From positions 1 through 64,000 of the forward strand of contig SHMQ01000002.1 of the NCBI GenBank assembly GCA_008534395.1: a DNA stretch of 64,000 nucleotides, given 5' to 3'. Positions 8,379 through 18,226 of this stretch are shown one piece after another. The translations under genes were made by a program, and so were the position numbers. The first letter of the stretch is position 1. Each line of letters opens with the position of its first letter. The notes beneath the pieces are model-generated. The model saw only the letters and a program-made list of their open reading frames with translations. It was not told where the DNA came from and made no database searches. Source of the stretch: Candidatus Acidulodesulfobacterium acidiphilum. Lineage in GTDB: Bacteria > SZUA-79 > Acidulodesulfobacterales > Acidulodesulfobacteraceae.

Positions 8379-8744
8379 TTAATCTTTATCGTATTTATTA
8401 GCTTCTTTTGAAATATCCGAAACGATTTTTGCTATATGCTGTTTTTCCGTCATCTCAAAGTCCACGCCTAATATAGTTCCTAAAACTAAAGCTAAGATTA
8501 AAACTCCGCCGGCGGCGAAAAACATATCGCCTAAAAGTGGAATAAACCACTTAAATATAATTCCTAAAACAGTAAAAACAACGGCAAATATCGTATAATA
8601 CGCCTTTTTGCTTAATTCAGGCTTATCGCCTGTTTTATGCGATGAATAAGTTTTGTTTGCCGCATTTTTGCTTCTTTTGTAAAGATAAACAAGCAAAACG
8701 ACAATGCCGATAATAATTAATTCAGGATAACCGATTCCATACAT
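8379..8744 (-). CDS. Small membrane protein downstream of traG
   Basis: 121 residues with three hydrophobic spans: about 8-22, 50-66 and 72-92. A Lys/Ser-rich cytoplasmic loop lies after the first, and a charged C-terminal tail (EKQHIAKIVSDISKEANK) may be helical. A good AAAGGGGGC RBS precedes the ATG. It lies between traG and the HelD-like helicase gene in the same direction. The family is not recognised. Small hydrophobic proteins near traG can act in entry exclusion, but nothing in this sequence shows that. Confidence 0.6.
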   Translation of the reverse strand: MYGIGYPELIIIGIVVLLVYLYKRSKNAANKTYSSHKTGDKPELSKKAYYTIFAVVFTVLGIIFKWFIPLLGDMFFAAGGVLILALVLGTILGVDFEMTEKQHIAKIVSDISKEANKYDKD

Positions 8745-8805
8745 AATTAGCCCCCTTTAAAAAAATGTTATTTTAATAAATTATATCATAAAAATATGAA
8801 ATAGA

Positions 8806-11800
8806 TTAATGTTGACCTGGCGCCGTTAATCCAAAAGGATGAACCATTTGTCCTTTCGCAATATTAAATCCGGTATTAATACTATTATTGAAACTATTAA
8901 GATTAATATCACCATAACTCGTTAAGTTAAGTCCTTCGTTAAACGCTCCTGGGTTAGATAAATTTTTTCCGCCTTGTTTAAATTGATTATATAAATAACC
9001 AGCGCCCGACTGAGAAAAAACACCTACGGTTGAAACAGCGACTCCGTCAACTATTCCTAATCCCTGATCAACTCCTGTATTAATAAAATCTTTTTTGCCC
9101 CCGTTAAAACCTGGCGCAAACGGATCATTGTTTTGTAAAAACTGCATTGCCGCCGGATTTGCTTCTTTATTAACCCAATGACTCGTAGCCCCCGTCGGTT
9201 CGCCTACTGAGCCTATACTTGGCAACGGAAGATTATAAGCATTACTCGCCGCATTATTTAAATTAACATAATTGCCGCCGTTATTGTTAAAATTGCCGTT
9301 AATTACGCCTTGAGCATGTTTTACCTGACCAGATATATTTGTAGGAACCGAAGATGTCGCCGAATGAAGAACTTTTCCTCCTGCATTGATGCCAGCATTA
9401 ACTCCAGGAATCATTGCGCTTTTATCTCCAAAATTTGCCATTTGCTGCAATACTGGAGCCATAGTCGATAAATGTTTAGAATCGGTAACAAAATTTGAAA
9501 ACTGTCCGACAAAATTGGAGAGACCGCCTTTACCCGTATGTGTGGCGTTTAAAAATGCCGGCGTTACGCCTCCCGTAACCCCCATCGTTCCAGTTTGCAC
9601 TTCTCCAAGTTCCTGCTTTAAATCCTTAATTTTAGACTCCGTTTGTTCTAATCTATTAACTTGGCTTAACTCATGTCTTGCATCGTTACTAATACCAGCA
9701 ATATGTTTGCTTGCTATAGTCGCTAAATCTTGATGCAGCGTGCCTGTATTCCGAGCAACGCCGGAAGCCGTTGCCGTCGTATGAGCCGAATTAACGGAAT
9801 GGCTGCTTCCAGTAGTTACAGCACCTCCTATGCCATCTATTTCTAATCCTACAGTACCATTTTTTCCAGTAGTAGTATTATGCGCCGTCGTCGTATTTTG
9901 TCCGTTCTTCGTTGAATTAAAAACCTTAACGGTTTGAATATGTCCTGAAGTAGAGGTATTGCCTTGCGAAGCTTCATATTTATTATATCTGTTTATAATG
10001 CTGTCGGAAGCTTTAGTAACAGACTGAGATCTGCTGTTCAATTCTCTTTCTTCATGCGTTAAGTTGGTTTTAATATCTGTTTCTAATGCTTTTCTCTCGT
10101 TAGCGCTCATATTGCTAGAAACGTTTGTAAAGCCCCATCCGTCAGAACCTTTTTCCAATGTAGCAGTAGCACCACTTCCCGCCTGGACGGACGCATATTC
10201 ATGTCCTCCGTTTTCATAGGTATTTACTTTCATACCGTCGATTATCTGCTCTCCTGTATTTGCGCCGTGCTCGTTTGTAAAATTTCTTGCCCTATATCCC
10301 GTATTTTGAACGTTCGTGACATTCGTCCCATTAGCAAGATAGATATTATCTTTAATCTGCCCCGCCGTCATATTGCCTAATCCTGCTTCTGCTCCTTTAA
10401 CCGAAGCGTTTTTAGATATGGCGCTGTCCATTCCGCCGACTACGCTTGCGACGGCGTAACTGGAACCTGAGGCTATCATATAGGCAACCATTGGAACCGA
10501 CCATGAGAAATAACCCATCCAAGACAAGGATGTAGCAAGGAAAGAATTTACCGTTCCACTTCCGGAAACGGAATAGCCTAAACCTGCAATAGGTTGATAC
10601 TGCGCTTGAATTATAAGCTGCGTTATATAATTAAATATTGCGGTCAAAGACGGCCAAATCGTAATCATAATCATAAGCTGAAATAAGAGCTTAAGGTATG
10701 ACACGCCCATATGCGTTAAAATAAGAATAAAAATAATAACGGAAGCGCCGAGTAAAATCGCTTCGAATATGCCGAAAACTATCGGCATATATTTGCCCGC
10801 AAGTATGCCGGACTCCATCATGCCCGTTTTAGTAGATGTTACCCCCGTTCCGGTTGCTACGGCCAAAGAAGAAGCGTTTGAATCGGACGCCTGAGCCATT
10901 TTTAAAATTGCGGGAGCATACATATTGACGCCTATCGCCTGCATAAGCTGAGCCTGACCGCCCTGCTGCATATTAAATATATAAGGATTAACCGCGCCTA
11001 TGGCATTTGACAGGTCGGAAAAGGAAGCCATTTGTAAACCGCCCGCTATAGCCGGACCTGCGTTATTTGTTATATAATCCTGAACGGCAGTTTGAAGCCA
11101 AGTAGTTTCCTGAGAACAAGTGGTTGTCGTTCCGCCGGGATCGCTTTGACCCGAAGCCGTTTCGGTAACGGAAGTTGGGGAACTACCTGAATACCATTCC
11201 GTAAGCAGATTGCCGCCCCCGCCGGTTGCGGTATTAGACGTGTAAGTGCTCATAACCGTCCAAATGCTGTTTGCGGCGTTAGAGTTATAAGTTTGGGACG
11301 CGGTATCGGTTGCGTCTCCGGCTCCCAAAAGTTCGGAAACGTCTAAATATCCGGCGGATATTCCCGGCGCTACGCAGTTTGAAATATACTGGTTATAATC
11401 CTGATAAAGATAGGAATTAGACGTCGAAATAGTGGCGCTGTCCGCCTGCTGAATTATGGAAACGCCTAAACCTTCGGACAGCATATTATCTCCGGCAGGA
11501 ACTGAAAAATCATTAGTAAAATCTTTGGCAAGCCCGTATTGAATAGTCGTAAAATCCGACCATAAAACCGCTATTCCCCAAGGAACGTTACTTATAGGTT
11601 GGGCGTTTGTAGGAGCCGCGGGATTTGAAACATCGTTAATAATTACGGTAGTCTGATTATAAACGAGCCCCGTTAGTATTATACTGAAAACTATAACGTA
11701 TTTAGCCGTAGAAAGTAGCGAATGCTGATGATAGATAGTAACCCTGATAGCATAATAAATCGCCGCTATTAAAGCCAATATAGTAAACAGAACCCCGATA

Positions 11801-11883
11801 TTATTATTTTTAAAAAACAAGGCTATCGCCTGAAACATTCCGTAAAGCAGATAGCCGTTTCCGAAAGCGTAAACCGTATACAT
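8806..11883 (-). CDS. traG: TraG-like F-type T4SS protein
   Basis: 1025 residues, close to the usual length of TraG (about 900-1000). The N-terminus (MYTVYAFGNGYLLYGMF, then a span near 26-46 and another near 62-80) matches TraG. A second membrane block lies near 370-490. The C-terminal half is soluble, Asn/Gly/Thr/Ser rich and low in charge, as in the periplasmic part of TraG. TraG functions in pilus assembly through its N-terminal domain and in mating-pair stabilisation and entry exclusion through its C-terminal domain. GGAG RBS. Placement directly after traH is the conserved traH-traG order. Confidence 0.85.
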   Translation of the reverse strand: MYTVYAFGNGYLLYGMFQAIALFFKNNNIGVLFTILALIAAIYYAIRVTIYHQHSLLSTAKYVIVFSIILTGLVYNQTTVIINDVSNPAAPTNAQPISNVPWGIAVLWSDFTTIQYGLAKDFTNDFSVPAGDNMLSEGLGVSIIQQADSATISTSNSYLYQDYNQYISNCVAPGISAGYLDVSELLGAGDATDTASQTYNSNAANSIWTVMSTYTSNTATGGGGNLLTEWYSGSSPTSVTETASGQSDPGGTTTTCSQETTWLQTAVQDYITNNAGPAIAGGLQMASFSDLSNAIGAVNPYIFNMQQGGQAQLMQAIGVNMYAPAILKMAQASDSNASSLAVATGTGVTSTKTGMMESGILAGKYMPIVFGIFEAILLGASVIIFILILTHMGVSYLKLLFQLMIMITIWPSLTAIFNYITQLIIQAQYQPIAGLGYSVSGSGTVNSFLATSLSWMGYFSWSVPMVAYMIASGSSYAVASVVGGMDSAISKNASVKGAEAGLGNMTAGQIKDNIYLANGTNVTNVQNTGYRARNFTNEHGANTGEQIIDGMKVNTYENGGHEYASVQAGSGATATLEKGSDGWGFTNVSSNMSANERKALETDIKTNLTHEERELNSRSQSVTKASDSIINRYNKYEASQGNTSTSGHIQTVKVFNSTKNGQNTTTAHNTTTGKNGTVGLEIDGIGGAVTTGSSHSVNSAHTTATASGVARNTGTLHQDLATIASKHIAGISNDARHELSQVNRLEQTESKIKDLKQELGEVQTGTMGVTGGVTPAFLNATHTGKGGLSNFVGQFSNFVTDSKHLSTMAPVLQQMANFGDKSAMIPGVNAGINAGGKVLHSATSSVPTNISGQVKHAQGVINGNFNNNGGNYVNLNNAASNAYNLPLPSIGSVGEPTGATSHWVNKEANPAAMQFLQNNDPFAPGFNGGKKDFINTGVDQGLGIVDGVAVSTVGVFSQSGAGYLYNQFKQGGKNLSNPGAFNEGLNLTSYGDINLNSFNNSINTGFNIAKGQMVHPFGLTAPGQH

Positions 11884-11897
11884 AAAAACTCCAAAAA

Positions 11898-13532
11898 TTA
11901 TGGATTATAGTTGTAATTTCCAGCAAGCCCATATTGCGATAGCGAACTTACCCACGCCTTATTTAGATTAGCGTAATATTTTAAATTAGCCTGCTGAATA
12001 TGAAGCGTAGATTCATAGGTATCATACATTTTATCGATAGCGCTCTGCACGTGTTTGACCTGATTTACATAAATATTCCATATGCGCGTTTTTTTCTTTC
12101 TGTCTAAATTTTTTGCCGCCATAACGTTGATCTCTACCGCCTTTAATATATCGCTAAAAAGACTTCTCGCGTAACCCGCAGCCATTAAATCGGCTGCTGT
12201 TTCTACTATGGCAGGATCGTTATTGACATATGCAAGTTTAAGAACTAACAGCACAGGGACGGAAGATTGCGTTATGAGATTATCCATTTGCGATTGAGAC
12301 AATGTTGCCACATAAGTTCCACAAAGTCCGCTGCCGACGTTTAAAAAATTAGACTCGCCGAAGTAACTTTGCATAATTTGATTTAAATAACTCTTATAAT
12401 AAAACGCAAAACCCTGAAAACACATATTAGGCGTTACTTCTTCAAGACTGGATAGACTTGTAGCATTTGTAACGGAACCGGACGGAGGAAAAGGAATTAC
12501 CATAGAAGTTACATTTTTACTTCCGAACATCAACATGCCAAATAAACTCGTTAATTGATTTCCTGTCGGGTTAGTAGTAACGACCTCGGCGGGAGAAAAC
12601 ATTCTAACAACAGGTTCTCCTTTTTTAGCCGCAGACGCATAACCGACGACATCCCCTATAAACTGCCCCCTTAAAACTCCTATCAAATCATTTGCGCCGC
12701 CTGTACCCGGTTTTGTTCCGTCTATTAAACCGATATGCGCCTGCAACAAAGAATTTCTTAAGAGAGACCCCTCTTGAAATTGACTTGCGGCCGCCTTCTG
12801 TCCGCAACTCGAAAATCCTGAGTTTACTAGCGCCTGCGCTCCTGCTTCAGTCGAAGCGCAGTTCATAGCGCCGTTGACGGTATTTACAAAGTTTCCAACA
12901 GCGTTAGAAACATTGCCTAAAGTATTACTAACTTGGTCGGCGAAAGCGTTTGTAGCACCCGCTACGCCTGTTTTACCTATCATATTTCCTAATTCCGCTC
13001 CGGCAAGGTTGCCCATCGCTTCGGCCGTTTGACAGGAATTAAAATTTAGCCCGTTAAGCTTATTGGCAATAGCTTCTATCTGATTCATAATGGTCTGGCA
13101 CTGCTTGCATAGGACGCCTAAAACCATATTGAAAGCAAATACCAATACTTCACCCGATTGGATGATAGACTGTAGGACTTGCATTAAATGAGAACCGAGC
13201 ATTGCAAACGCTCCCCATTCGGCGCTTATACCTGAACATCCTATCGAGAAATTAGGCGGGGTTATGGTAAATAACTGCAAGCTCTGACCCGCAGTATTAA
13301 ATCTTACGTTACTATAACCTAAAGCATAGATATTTTCGCCTTGCGTATGAAATACCCCTGCTCCACCGCTATTAGATACGGAATTGGCACCGTTAAGACC
13401 TGCGGAAACGAATGAATTTATCCCTGCATATGCCGGCTGAACATAATAACTAACGGTCGCAAGCGTAGGCGTCGCAATCAAGAAAAAAGATAAGAGCAAA
13501 GACGCTATCTTAAATTTTAAATTTTTATACAT
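11898..13532 (-). CDS. traH: TraH-like F-type T4SS protein
   Basis: 544 residues from ATG 13532, which has AGGAGGG 5 bp upstream; an ATG 18 bp earlier has none. Signal peptide residues 1-36 (ending AYA after a Leu/Ser core). The TraH core is evident: TPPNFSIGCSGISAEWGAF, then FAFNMVLGVLCKQCQTIM with paired Cys, then a NSCQ motif. TraH is a periplasmic protein needed for pilus assembly with TraF and TraU. The coiled-coil-like helices near the C-terminus also match. It precedes traG with 14 bp between them. Confidence 0.9.
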   Translation of the reverse strand: MYKNLKFKIASLLLSFFLIATPTLATVSYYVQPAYAGINSFVSAGLNGANSVSNSGGAGVFHTQGENIYALGYSNVRFNTAGQSLQLFTITPPNFSIGCSGISAEWGAFAMLGSHLMQVLQSIIQSGEVLVFAFNMVLGVLCKQCQTIMNQIEAIANKLNGLNFNSCQTAEAMGNLAGAELGNMIGKTGVAGATNAFADQVSNTLGNVSNAVGNFVNTVNGAMNCASTEAGAQALVNSGFSSCGQKAAASQFQEGSLLRNSLLQAHIGLIDGTKPGTGGANDLIGVLRGQFIGDVVGYASAAKKGEPVVRMFSPAEVVTTNPTGNQLTSLFGMLMFGSKNVTSMVIPFPPSGSVTNATSLSSLEEVTPNMCFQGFAFYYKSYLNQIMQSYFGESNFLNVGSGLCGTYVATLSQSQMDNLITQSSVPVLLVLKLAYVNNDPAIVETAADLMAAGYARSLFSDILKAVEINVMAAKNLDRKKKTRIWNIYVNQVKHVQSAIDKMYDTYESTLHIQQANLKYYANLNKAWVSSLSQYGLAGNYNYNP

Positions 13533-13546
13533 AAACCCTCCTAAAA

Positions 13547-14197
13547 TCAAACAACTGCTATATCTTTCGTAATGTATATCCTATTCCTTCCATTTTCTTT
13601 TGCTAAATAGACGTTATTATCCGCTTCTTTTAGTATTTCCTCTTTTGATTTACCGCTGTCAAAAAAACCCACGCCCATTGAGCAGGTTATTTTCGGTAAA
13701 TCCGGTATTCTTATCTTTTCTACGGCGTCTTTTAATTTCTTTGTTAAAAACCTTGCCTCCTGTAATGAGTTCCTTATATGATTAGACGACACCAAAACAA
13801 ATTCTTCGCCACCATATCTGAAAAATACATCGCTGTTTTTCCTTATATTTTTATTTATAGTCTGCGCAAATATTTTAAGCACTTTATCTCCCGCCTCATG
13901 TCCATATGTATCGTTAAATTTCTTGAAATGATCTATATCGAAAAAAACTACAAAAAAAGGCTCGTTGCTAACTTGAGATTCTTTATAAACTTCTTCTAAA
14001 TATTTATCGAATGTTCTTCTGTTATTCGCTCCGGTCAAGTGGTCTTTTTCCGCCGTATCTTTTAATCTTGCAATTTTTTTCTCAGTCTTACTGAATTCTT
14101 TTTTTATATTTATAGCGAAGTTATAAACATCATACGAGATAAAAAAATTAAAACCCGACAATAATACAAAAATTAAAGAATATACGCCGAAATCCAT
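13547..14197 (-). CDS. Membrane-anchored GGDEF diguanylate cyclase
   Basis: 216 residues: one membrane span (about 5-25), a short helical linker, and a full GGDEF domain. Seen: DHLTGANNRR at the domain start, FFDIDHFKKFNDTYGHEAGD (metal and substrate Asp), RYGGEEFV active-site loop, and an ENGRNRIY end. The domain should make cyclic di-GMP. The inhibitory I-site RxxD before the loop reads KNSD, so product inhibition may be lost. No clear RBS. It is inserted between the signal peptidase gene and traH; diguanylate cyclases are also known on SXT/R391-type conjugative elements. Activity looks intact; the regulatory role is inferred. Confidence 0.88.
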   Translation of the reverse strand: MDFGVYSLIFVLLSGFNFFISYDVYNFAINIKKEFSKTEKKIARLKDTAEKDHLTGANNRRTFDKYLEEVYKESQVSNEPFFVVFFDIDHFKKFNDTYGHEAGDKVLKIFAQTINKNIRKNSDVFFRYGGEEFVLVSSNHIRNSLQEARFLTKKLKDAVEKIRIPDLPKITCSMGVGFFDSGKSKEEILKEADNNVYLAKENGRNRIYITKDIAVV

Positions 14198-14249
14198 GAA
14201 TAAAAAAAAAATGAAAAAGCCAAAAGCAAAATACTTGAAAGTAACAGCA

Positions 14250-14837
14250 TCAGCGTATCACCGACTTAGGAAAAAGCGGTATAGTATTATATTTAACAAC
14301 GCTATCTTTAACTAATCCGAAGTATCTCGAATCTAATCCGTATTTATCCGGGGAAGCGGCAAAAAAATAACCGGCGGGTATTTTATAATTATGCCAGACC
14401 GGAAAACCTTTTATTTTCATATGAGGCATAGGTATTAAAACCGCATACTTTGGTATCTCGGCTATAAATCTTCCGTTACAATAGTCTTTTCTGCCTACGG
14501 TATTTAATATCTGTCCATGCGTGCAAGCTACGTATTTAACCAGCAAATCCTTTTTAGGATAATGAAGTCCGTTGGCTTCATAATATTTTTTCCATAAAAA
14601 AAATCTTTTAGGCGCAGGAAAAACTACCGCCTTGCCGTCCTTTATTGCAGGACGCAAGGCGGTATATTTTTCGTTAATAAAAAAATAGGTATCCATGGAC
14701 GGAGTGTTGGATATTCCGAAGGCGTAAAACTGGCTTATGATAAGATAGAAGAAAGCAAAAAATAGTATAAGCGCAGAAATACTATAAAACCTTTTGCTCT
14801 TTAAGCCTGCTTTCAATTTTTCCCGTAATGTCTTCAT
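14250..14837 (-). CDS. S26 signal peptidase, TraF/TrhF type
   Basis: 195 residues. One N-terminal span (about 18-40) then the S26 core: SNTPSMDTYFF contains the catalytic Ser, and LLVKYVACTHGQ the general-base Lys region. The C-terminal motif PAGYFFAASPDKYGLDSRYFG is the box E of type I signal peptidases. The group that sits in conjugation operons (RP4 TraF, TrhF of IncH/SXT elements) trims or cyclises propilin. Start ATG 14837 has AAGGGAT upstream and overlaps the end of the preceding trbI-like gene by 56 bp. It likely processes the TraA-like pilin encoded at 22.7 kb. Confidence 0.85.
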   Translation of the reverse strand: MKTLREKLKAGLKSKRFYSISALILFFAFFYLIISQFYAFGISNTPSMDTYFFINEKYTALRPAIKDGKAVVFPAPKRFFLWKKYYEANGLHYPKKDLLVKYVACTHGQILNTVGRKDYCNGRFIAEIPKYAVLIPMPHMKIKGFPVWHNYKIPAGYFFAASPDKYGLDSRYFGLVKDSVVKYNTIPLFPKSVIR

Positions 14838-15192
14838 ATCCCTTGCCGCCTATTACCGCTTGTTTTACTATTATGACGCCGTTAGACTCGTAAACTTTAG
14901 TATCCAAATCGATGTCCTTTACGAAATCAGTTATCTCTCCTTTTATCATTTTAGGAGTGGTAGATGTAGGATGTCTTAATATTTCTTTATGAATTTCCTG
15001 CCTTTTTAAATCCGTCAGTTTTTTTAAATTCAAGGCGTAAATTTTAGTTCCGCCCGCTCCCATATGTTTAATATATACAATATTAACAAATAATGTCAAT
15101 ACTAAAATTGCAAAAAAAGATATTGCATAAATCAAAACGCTTATCTTGCTAAAAGTTTTTTGTTTTTTTACCGATTTTTCCTGCTGTTCCAC
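14782..15192 (-). CDS. trbI: TrbI-type F-T4SS protein
   Basis: 136 residues: a basic cytoplasmic N-terminus, one span (about 19-43), and a periplasmic domain. The C-terminal signature VIIVKQAVIGGKGYEDITGK corresponds to the conserved pattern of F TrbI (hydrophobic strand, AV-x-G, DIT). TrbI is an inner-membrane protein that modulates pilus extension and retraction. The gene follows traC directly, the same order as in F (traC-trbI). In F the next genes are traW and traU, but here an S26 peptidase follows. Confidence rests on order plus the C-terminal motif. Confidence 0.72.
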   Translation of the reverse strand: MEQQEKSVKKQKTFSKISVLIYAISFFAILVLTLFVNIVYIKHMGAGGTKIYALNLKKLTDLKRQEIHKEILRHPTSTTPKMIKGEITDFVKDIDLDTKVYESNGVIIVKQAVIGGKGYEDITGKIESRLKEQKVL

Positions 15193-15208
15193 AAATACCT
15201 CCTAAAAA

Positions 15209-17659
15209 TTAATTTTTATTTTTTTCTTTTGCATTGTCTTCGGCTATAACCGACTCTATCGCCTGAACCATGCTTAGCCCCTTATCGGTATATTTCTTAA
15301 GTCTTAACTTGTCTTCCATGAACGTAGTAAACAGATAATACATAAACCTATCAACCATTATCCTTGCCACTACTTTTACGCCGAAAGGCGTATTAATAAA
15401 AACTTCGGAATGATAAGGCTTAAAATTAGAAACCGACCTTAAAACGTGATAATCCATTTCGGAAAAACTTATTAATTGAGAAAGTTTTAAAGCGTTAATA
15501 GATTCTTCCGTCTGTTTTAAAAAGAATTTCCAAGAGCTTGAGTTTATAATAACCCTGCCGGCTCTTGATATAGATTTTTCGTTTACCGAATAAATATCGT
15601 CAAAGCCCTGAGTAGCTATAACTATAGAAGCTCCGTGCTTTCTGAAACGCCTGTACGCCTGTTCTATAAAAATATCAATCTTATGAGACGTGCCTAAAAA
15701 TTTATGCGCTTCGTCGATAAAGCATATTACTCTTGATTTAGAAATACCGCCGTGATAAGTTTTATTCGTTAAATGAAATATCATAATCATAATAACGGCG
15801 TCTCTTAATTCCTGCATATTTTCGATAGTATCAAGTTCCATAACGACGTAAGGCTTAGTAAAATCTATAGAAGATTTTCCGGTAAAAAACTTGCCGTAAA
15901 TTCCGGTAGCGGTATAAGGTTTAAGCTGCTGCCCAAAGTTCTTTAACTCCCTGTCTTCGCTGCCAAAAAACCATTCAGATATATGCGTTATTTCGAGTTT
16001 TTCTTTATACTCGTTCCAAAGCTCCGTCAATGCGCCGTCGATATATGACTTTATTAATTTTTCCACTTGGTCGGAATAGTCTTTTGAGAGCGAAGCGCCT
16101 ATAAAATAAATAAAATCCCTCAGATATTCCCAGTTCTCCTCAAAATCTTTCTGCGTTTTTATTTCGGAAAAGGGGTTTATCGATATAGGATTATTAAGGT
16201 TAAATTCTATCCACTGTCCGCCTATTGATTCGCAAAGCTTTTCGTAAGAACGCCCTATATCGAACGTAAAAACCGTATCGCCCCTTGAAAGATACATAAG
16301 CGTTAAATAGTTTATAAATACGGATTTACCGGCGCCGGACGTAGCGACTATATATCCGTTGTAATTGTCAGGAGAATCGAATAAATCAAACTCCATTAAC
16401 TGTCCCCTTCTCGATATTAAAGGGATCGTCGGCGTCTTAGTCCCCGCCCAGTCGGCTTCTGAAGGTATAAACTGCGCCGCTTCGTCGGTGAAAAGCGTTA
16501 TGTAATTTTCCGTAATAGTATAATATTCGCTGTTCATTGCCATAGGCAATGACGAAAAGAAATTGACGGGGACTATTCTTGCGACGTGTCCGAGCTTAAT
16601 TCTTTGCTGCGGCGCCCCGGAGTCCCAATAGGACTTTACCGTATCTACGCTTCTTTTTACCTCTTTTTCGTTTTTTCCCGAAACAAGCACGTTCAGTGAA
16701 AACTGAACGAGTTTTTGTTTCTCTTCTATTTTCTTTACAGTATGTAAAGCATCCGCTTTCTTCTTATTATGTCTTGGAAATAAATTTGCAGGCATATCCT
16801 GAGCCATTGTAGCAGACTGCCTGCCTTTAATACCCGCCGCTTTTTTATTTGAAATCATGGCAAAAGAAGCAGTTATTATAAAAGGCGTATAAAATTGCTG
16901 CTTATCGACGTTCGGAGTCAAATAATCGCCCAACCTCGAAGAAAACATCCAGATGTTTGTTTCGTTAGGCAGATGCACCGGTTCTAAAGAAGCCCAGTAA
17001 ACGCCGTCCGATATAACGTATTTTTTATTTCTCGTATCTATTAAAGTATCGGGGGCAAGCATTTGCCTTGCAAGAGGCACTCTGTCGTCGTATTCCGGTA
17101 TATCCCTGAAGTCGTGGTTCATGTTCAAAATTTCATAAACTAAAGCTTGAAATTCGGAAGGTTTTACGTTTCTCGGATAATAGCCTTTAGTACTTAAAAT
17201 ATTTTCTATGGATTCGGTAATCATACTAAGCCTGTCGAGGCTTTTTTCCATAGTAATAGAAATAAAAAGCCTGTGGTTTTTAAGCTTCGTTTCCATAAGA
17301 TTGTTGATTTTATCCTTCGTCTTATTATCCAAAAAATCGACGTAGTTTTTTATAAGAGCGCCGTATAAAGGTTCTTCTTTTGCCCTTTCTTTTTGCGAGG
17401 CGAATATATCAAGTTCGTTTGTAATATTAGGGGAGCCGTATAACATAAACTGTATTATGGCACCGGGGACGAGCATATCTAAAATGGATTCAAAAGCGGT
17501 AGTATCCGCCGCTACTATAGAGGGGGATAATTCAAGTATGCTTCCCGCTATTCCGTCATTATGAATATAAATACGCTCGTCTTCTTTATACCATGAATAC
17601 GGCAATACTTCGGAAATATGCGTATATTTTGAAGCTGTATCTTTTAGCAACGGCTGCAT
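15209..17659 (-). CDS. traC: TraC, T4SS assembly ATPase (VirB4 family)
   Basis: 816 residues, typical for TraC. N-terminal TraC domain (SEVLPYSWYKEDERIYI), then a P-loop NTPase: Walker A ATSGAGKSVF near residue 445, Walker B VICFIDEAHKF near 645, followed by RFRKHGASIVIATQGFDD. TraC is the cytoplasmic ATPase that energises pilus assembly. AGGAGA RBS before ATG 17659. The C-terminal helix of about 30 charged residues is soluble. Located between traV and trbI, the canonical order. Confidence 0.95.
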   Translation of the reverse strand: MQPLLKDTASKYTHISEVLPYSWYKEDERIYIHNDGIAGSILELSPSIVAADTTAFESILDMLVPGAIIQFMLYGSPNITNELDIFASQKERAKEEPLYGALIKNYVDFLDNKTKDKINNLMETKLKNHRLFISITMEKSLDRLSMITESIENILSTKGYYPRNVKPSEFQALVYEILNMNHDFRDIPEYDDRVPLARQMLAPDTLIDTRNKKYVISDGVYWASLEPVHLPNETNIWMFSSRLGDYLTPNVDKQQFYTPFIITASFAMISNKKAAGIKGRQSATMAQDMPANLFPRHNKKKADALHTVKKIEEKQKLVQFSLNVLVSGKNEKEVKRSVDTVKSYWDSGAPQQRIKLGHVARIVPVNFFSSLPMAMNSEYYTITENYITLFTDEAAQFIPSEADWAGTKTPTIPLISRRGQLMEFDLFDSPDNYNGYIVATSGAGKSVFINYLTLMYLSRGDTVFTFDIGRSYEKLCESIGGQWIEFNLNNPISINPFSEIKTQKDFEENWEYLRDFIYFIGASLSKDYSDQVEKLIKSYIDGALTELWNEYKEKLEITHISEWFFGSEDRELKNFGQQLKPYTATGIYGKFFTGKSSIDFTKPYVVMELDTIENMQELRDAVIMIMIFHLTNKTYHGGISKSRVICFIDEAHKFLGTSHKIDIFIEQAYRRFRKHGASIVIATQGFDDIYSVNEKSISRAGRVIINSSSWKFFLKQTEESINALKLSQLISFSEMDYHVLRSVSNFKPYHSEVFINTPFGVKVVARIMVDRFMYYLFTTFMEDKLRLKKYTDKGLSMVQAIESVIAEDNAKEKNKN

Positions 17660-17673
17660 TGTTTTTTCTCCTG

Positions 17674-18225
17674 TTAGCGTCTGATTCTGAACATATTTAA
17701 CTTGTCGTTTTTATATTTTTTAAACAAATAATTTCCGTAAAGCCATCTGCCCGAACGAACGACTACGAATATATCCTGTCCGCTATGAAACGTTTTTTTA
17801 GAGGAATACGGAAGTATCCATATCTTTTTAATTACCGCAGGAATATATAAAGGCGGAGTGCTTGTTTTAAGCATATATTTTAGAAGATACTGCGATACTG
17901 ATATAGATTTCTTAAAATTATATTTACCCGCCTTAACGGTTTTAACGCCGCTATTTCCCATTTCTTCGCAGGCTTTCGTATGTCTTAAGGATACGGGGCA
18001 ATTAACTTTTGCCTTTTTTTGTTTTTCTAATTTAGCGTATAGAGCGGGATGTAGAGACGCCTTGTAATTAGTTACCAAAGACGAACAGTTGCCCATATCG
18101 GATTTTGCCTCAGGACAAGAATAATTACTTGAATACGGAAGCATAGCGCAACCGGAAAAAGCAAGCATCACAAAACCTACGCCTGCTAATATTCCTGCTA
18201 TTTTAAATTTTTTATTTTTAAGCAT
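17674..18225 (-). CDS. traV: TraV lipoprotein
   Basis: 183 residues. Lipobox near 23-26 (AFSGC), so an outer-membrane lipoprotein. Paired Cys follow (YSCPEAKSDMGNC and NCPVSLRHTKAC). The C-terminal module TPPLYIPAVIKKIWILPYSS, then FHSGQDIFVVVRSGRW matches TraV. TraV forms the outer-membrane core complex with TraK and TraB. It lies between the DsbC-like gene and traC. The F protein is slightly shorter at about 171 residues. The call rests on lipobox, Cys pattern and C-terminal motif together. Confidence 0.85.
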   Translation of the reverse strand: MLKNKKFKIAGILAGVGFVMLAFSGCAMLPYSSNYSCPEAKSDMGNCSSLVTNYKASLHPALYAKLEKQKKAKVNCPVSLRHTKACEEMGNSGVKTVKAGKYNFKKSISVSQYLLKYMLKTSTPPLYIPAVIKKIWILPYSSKKTFHSGQDIFVVVRSGRWLYGNYLFKKYKNDKLNMFRIRR

Positions 18226-18226
18226 T

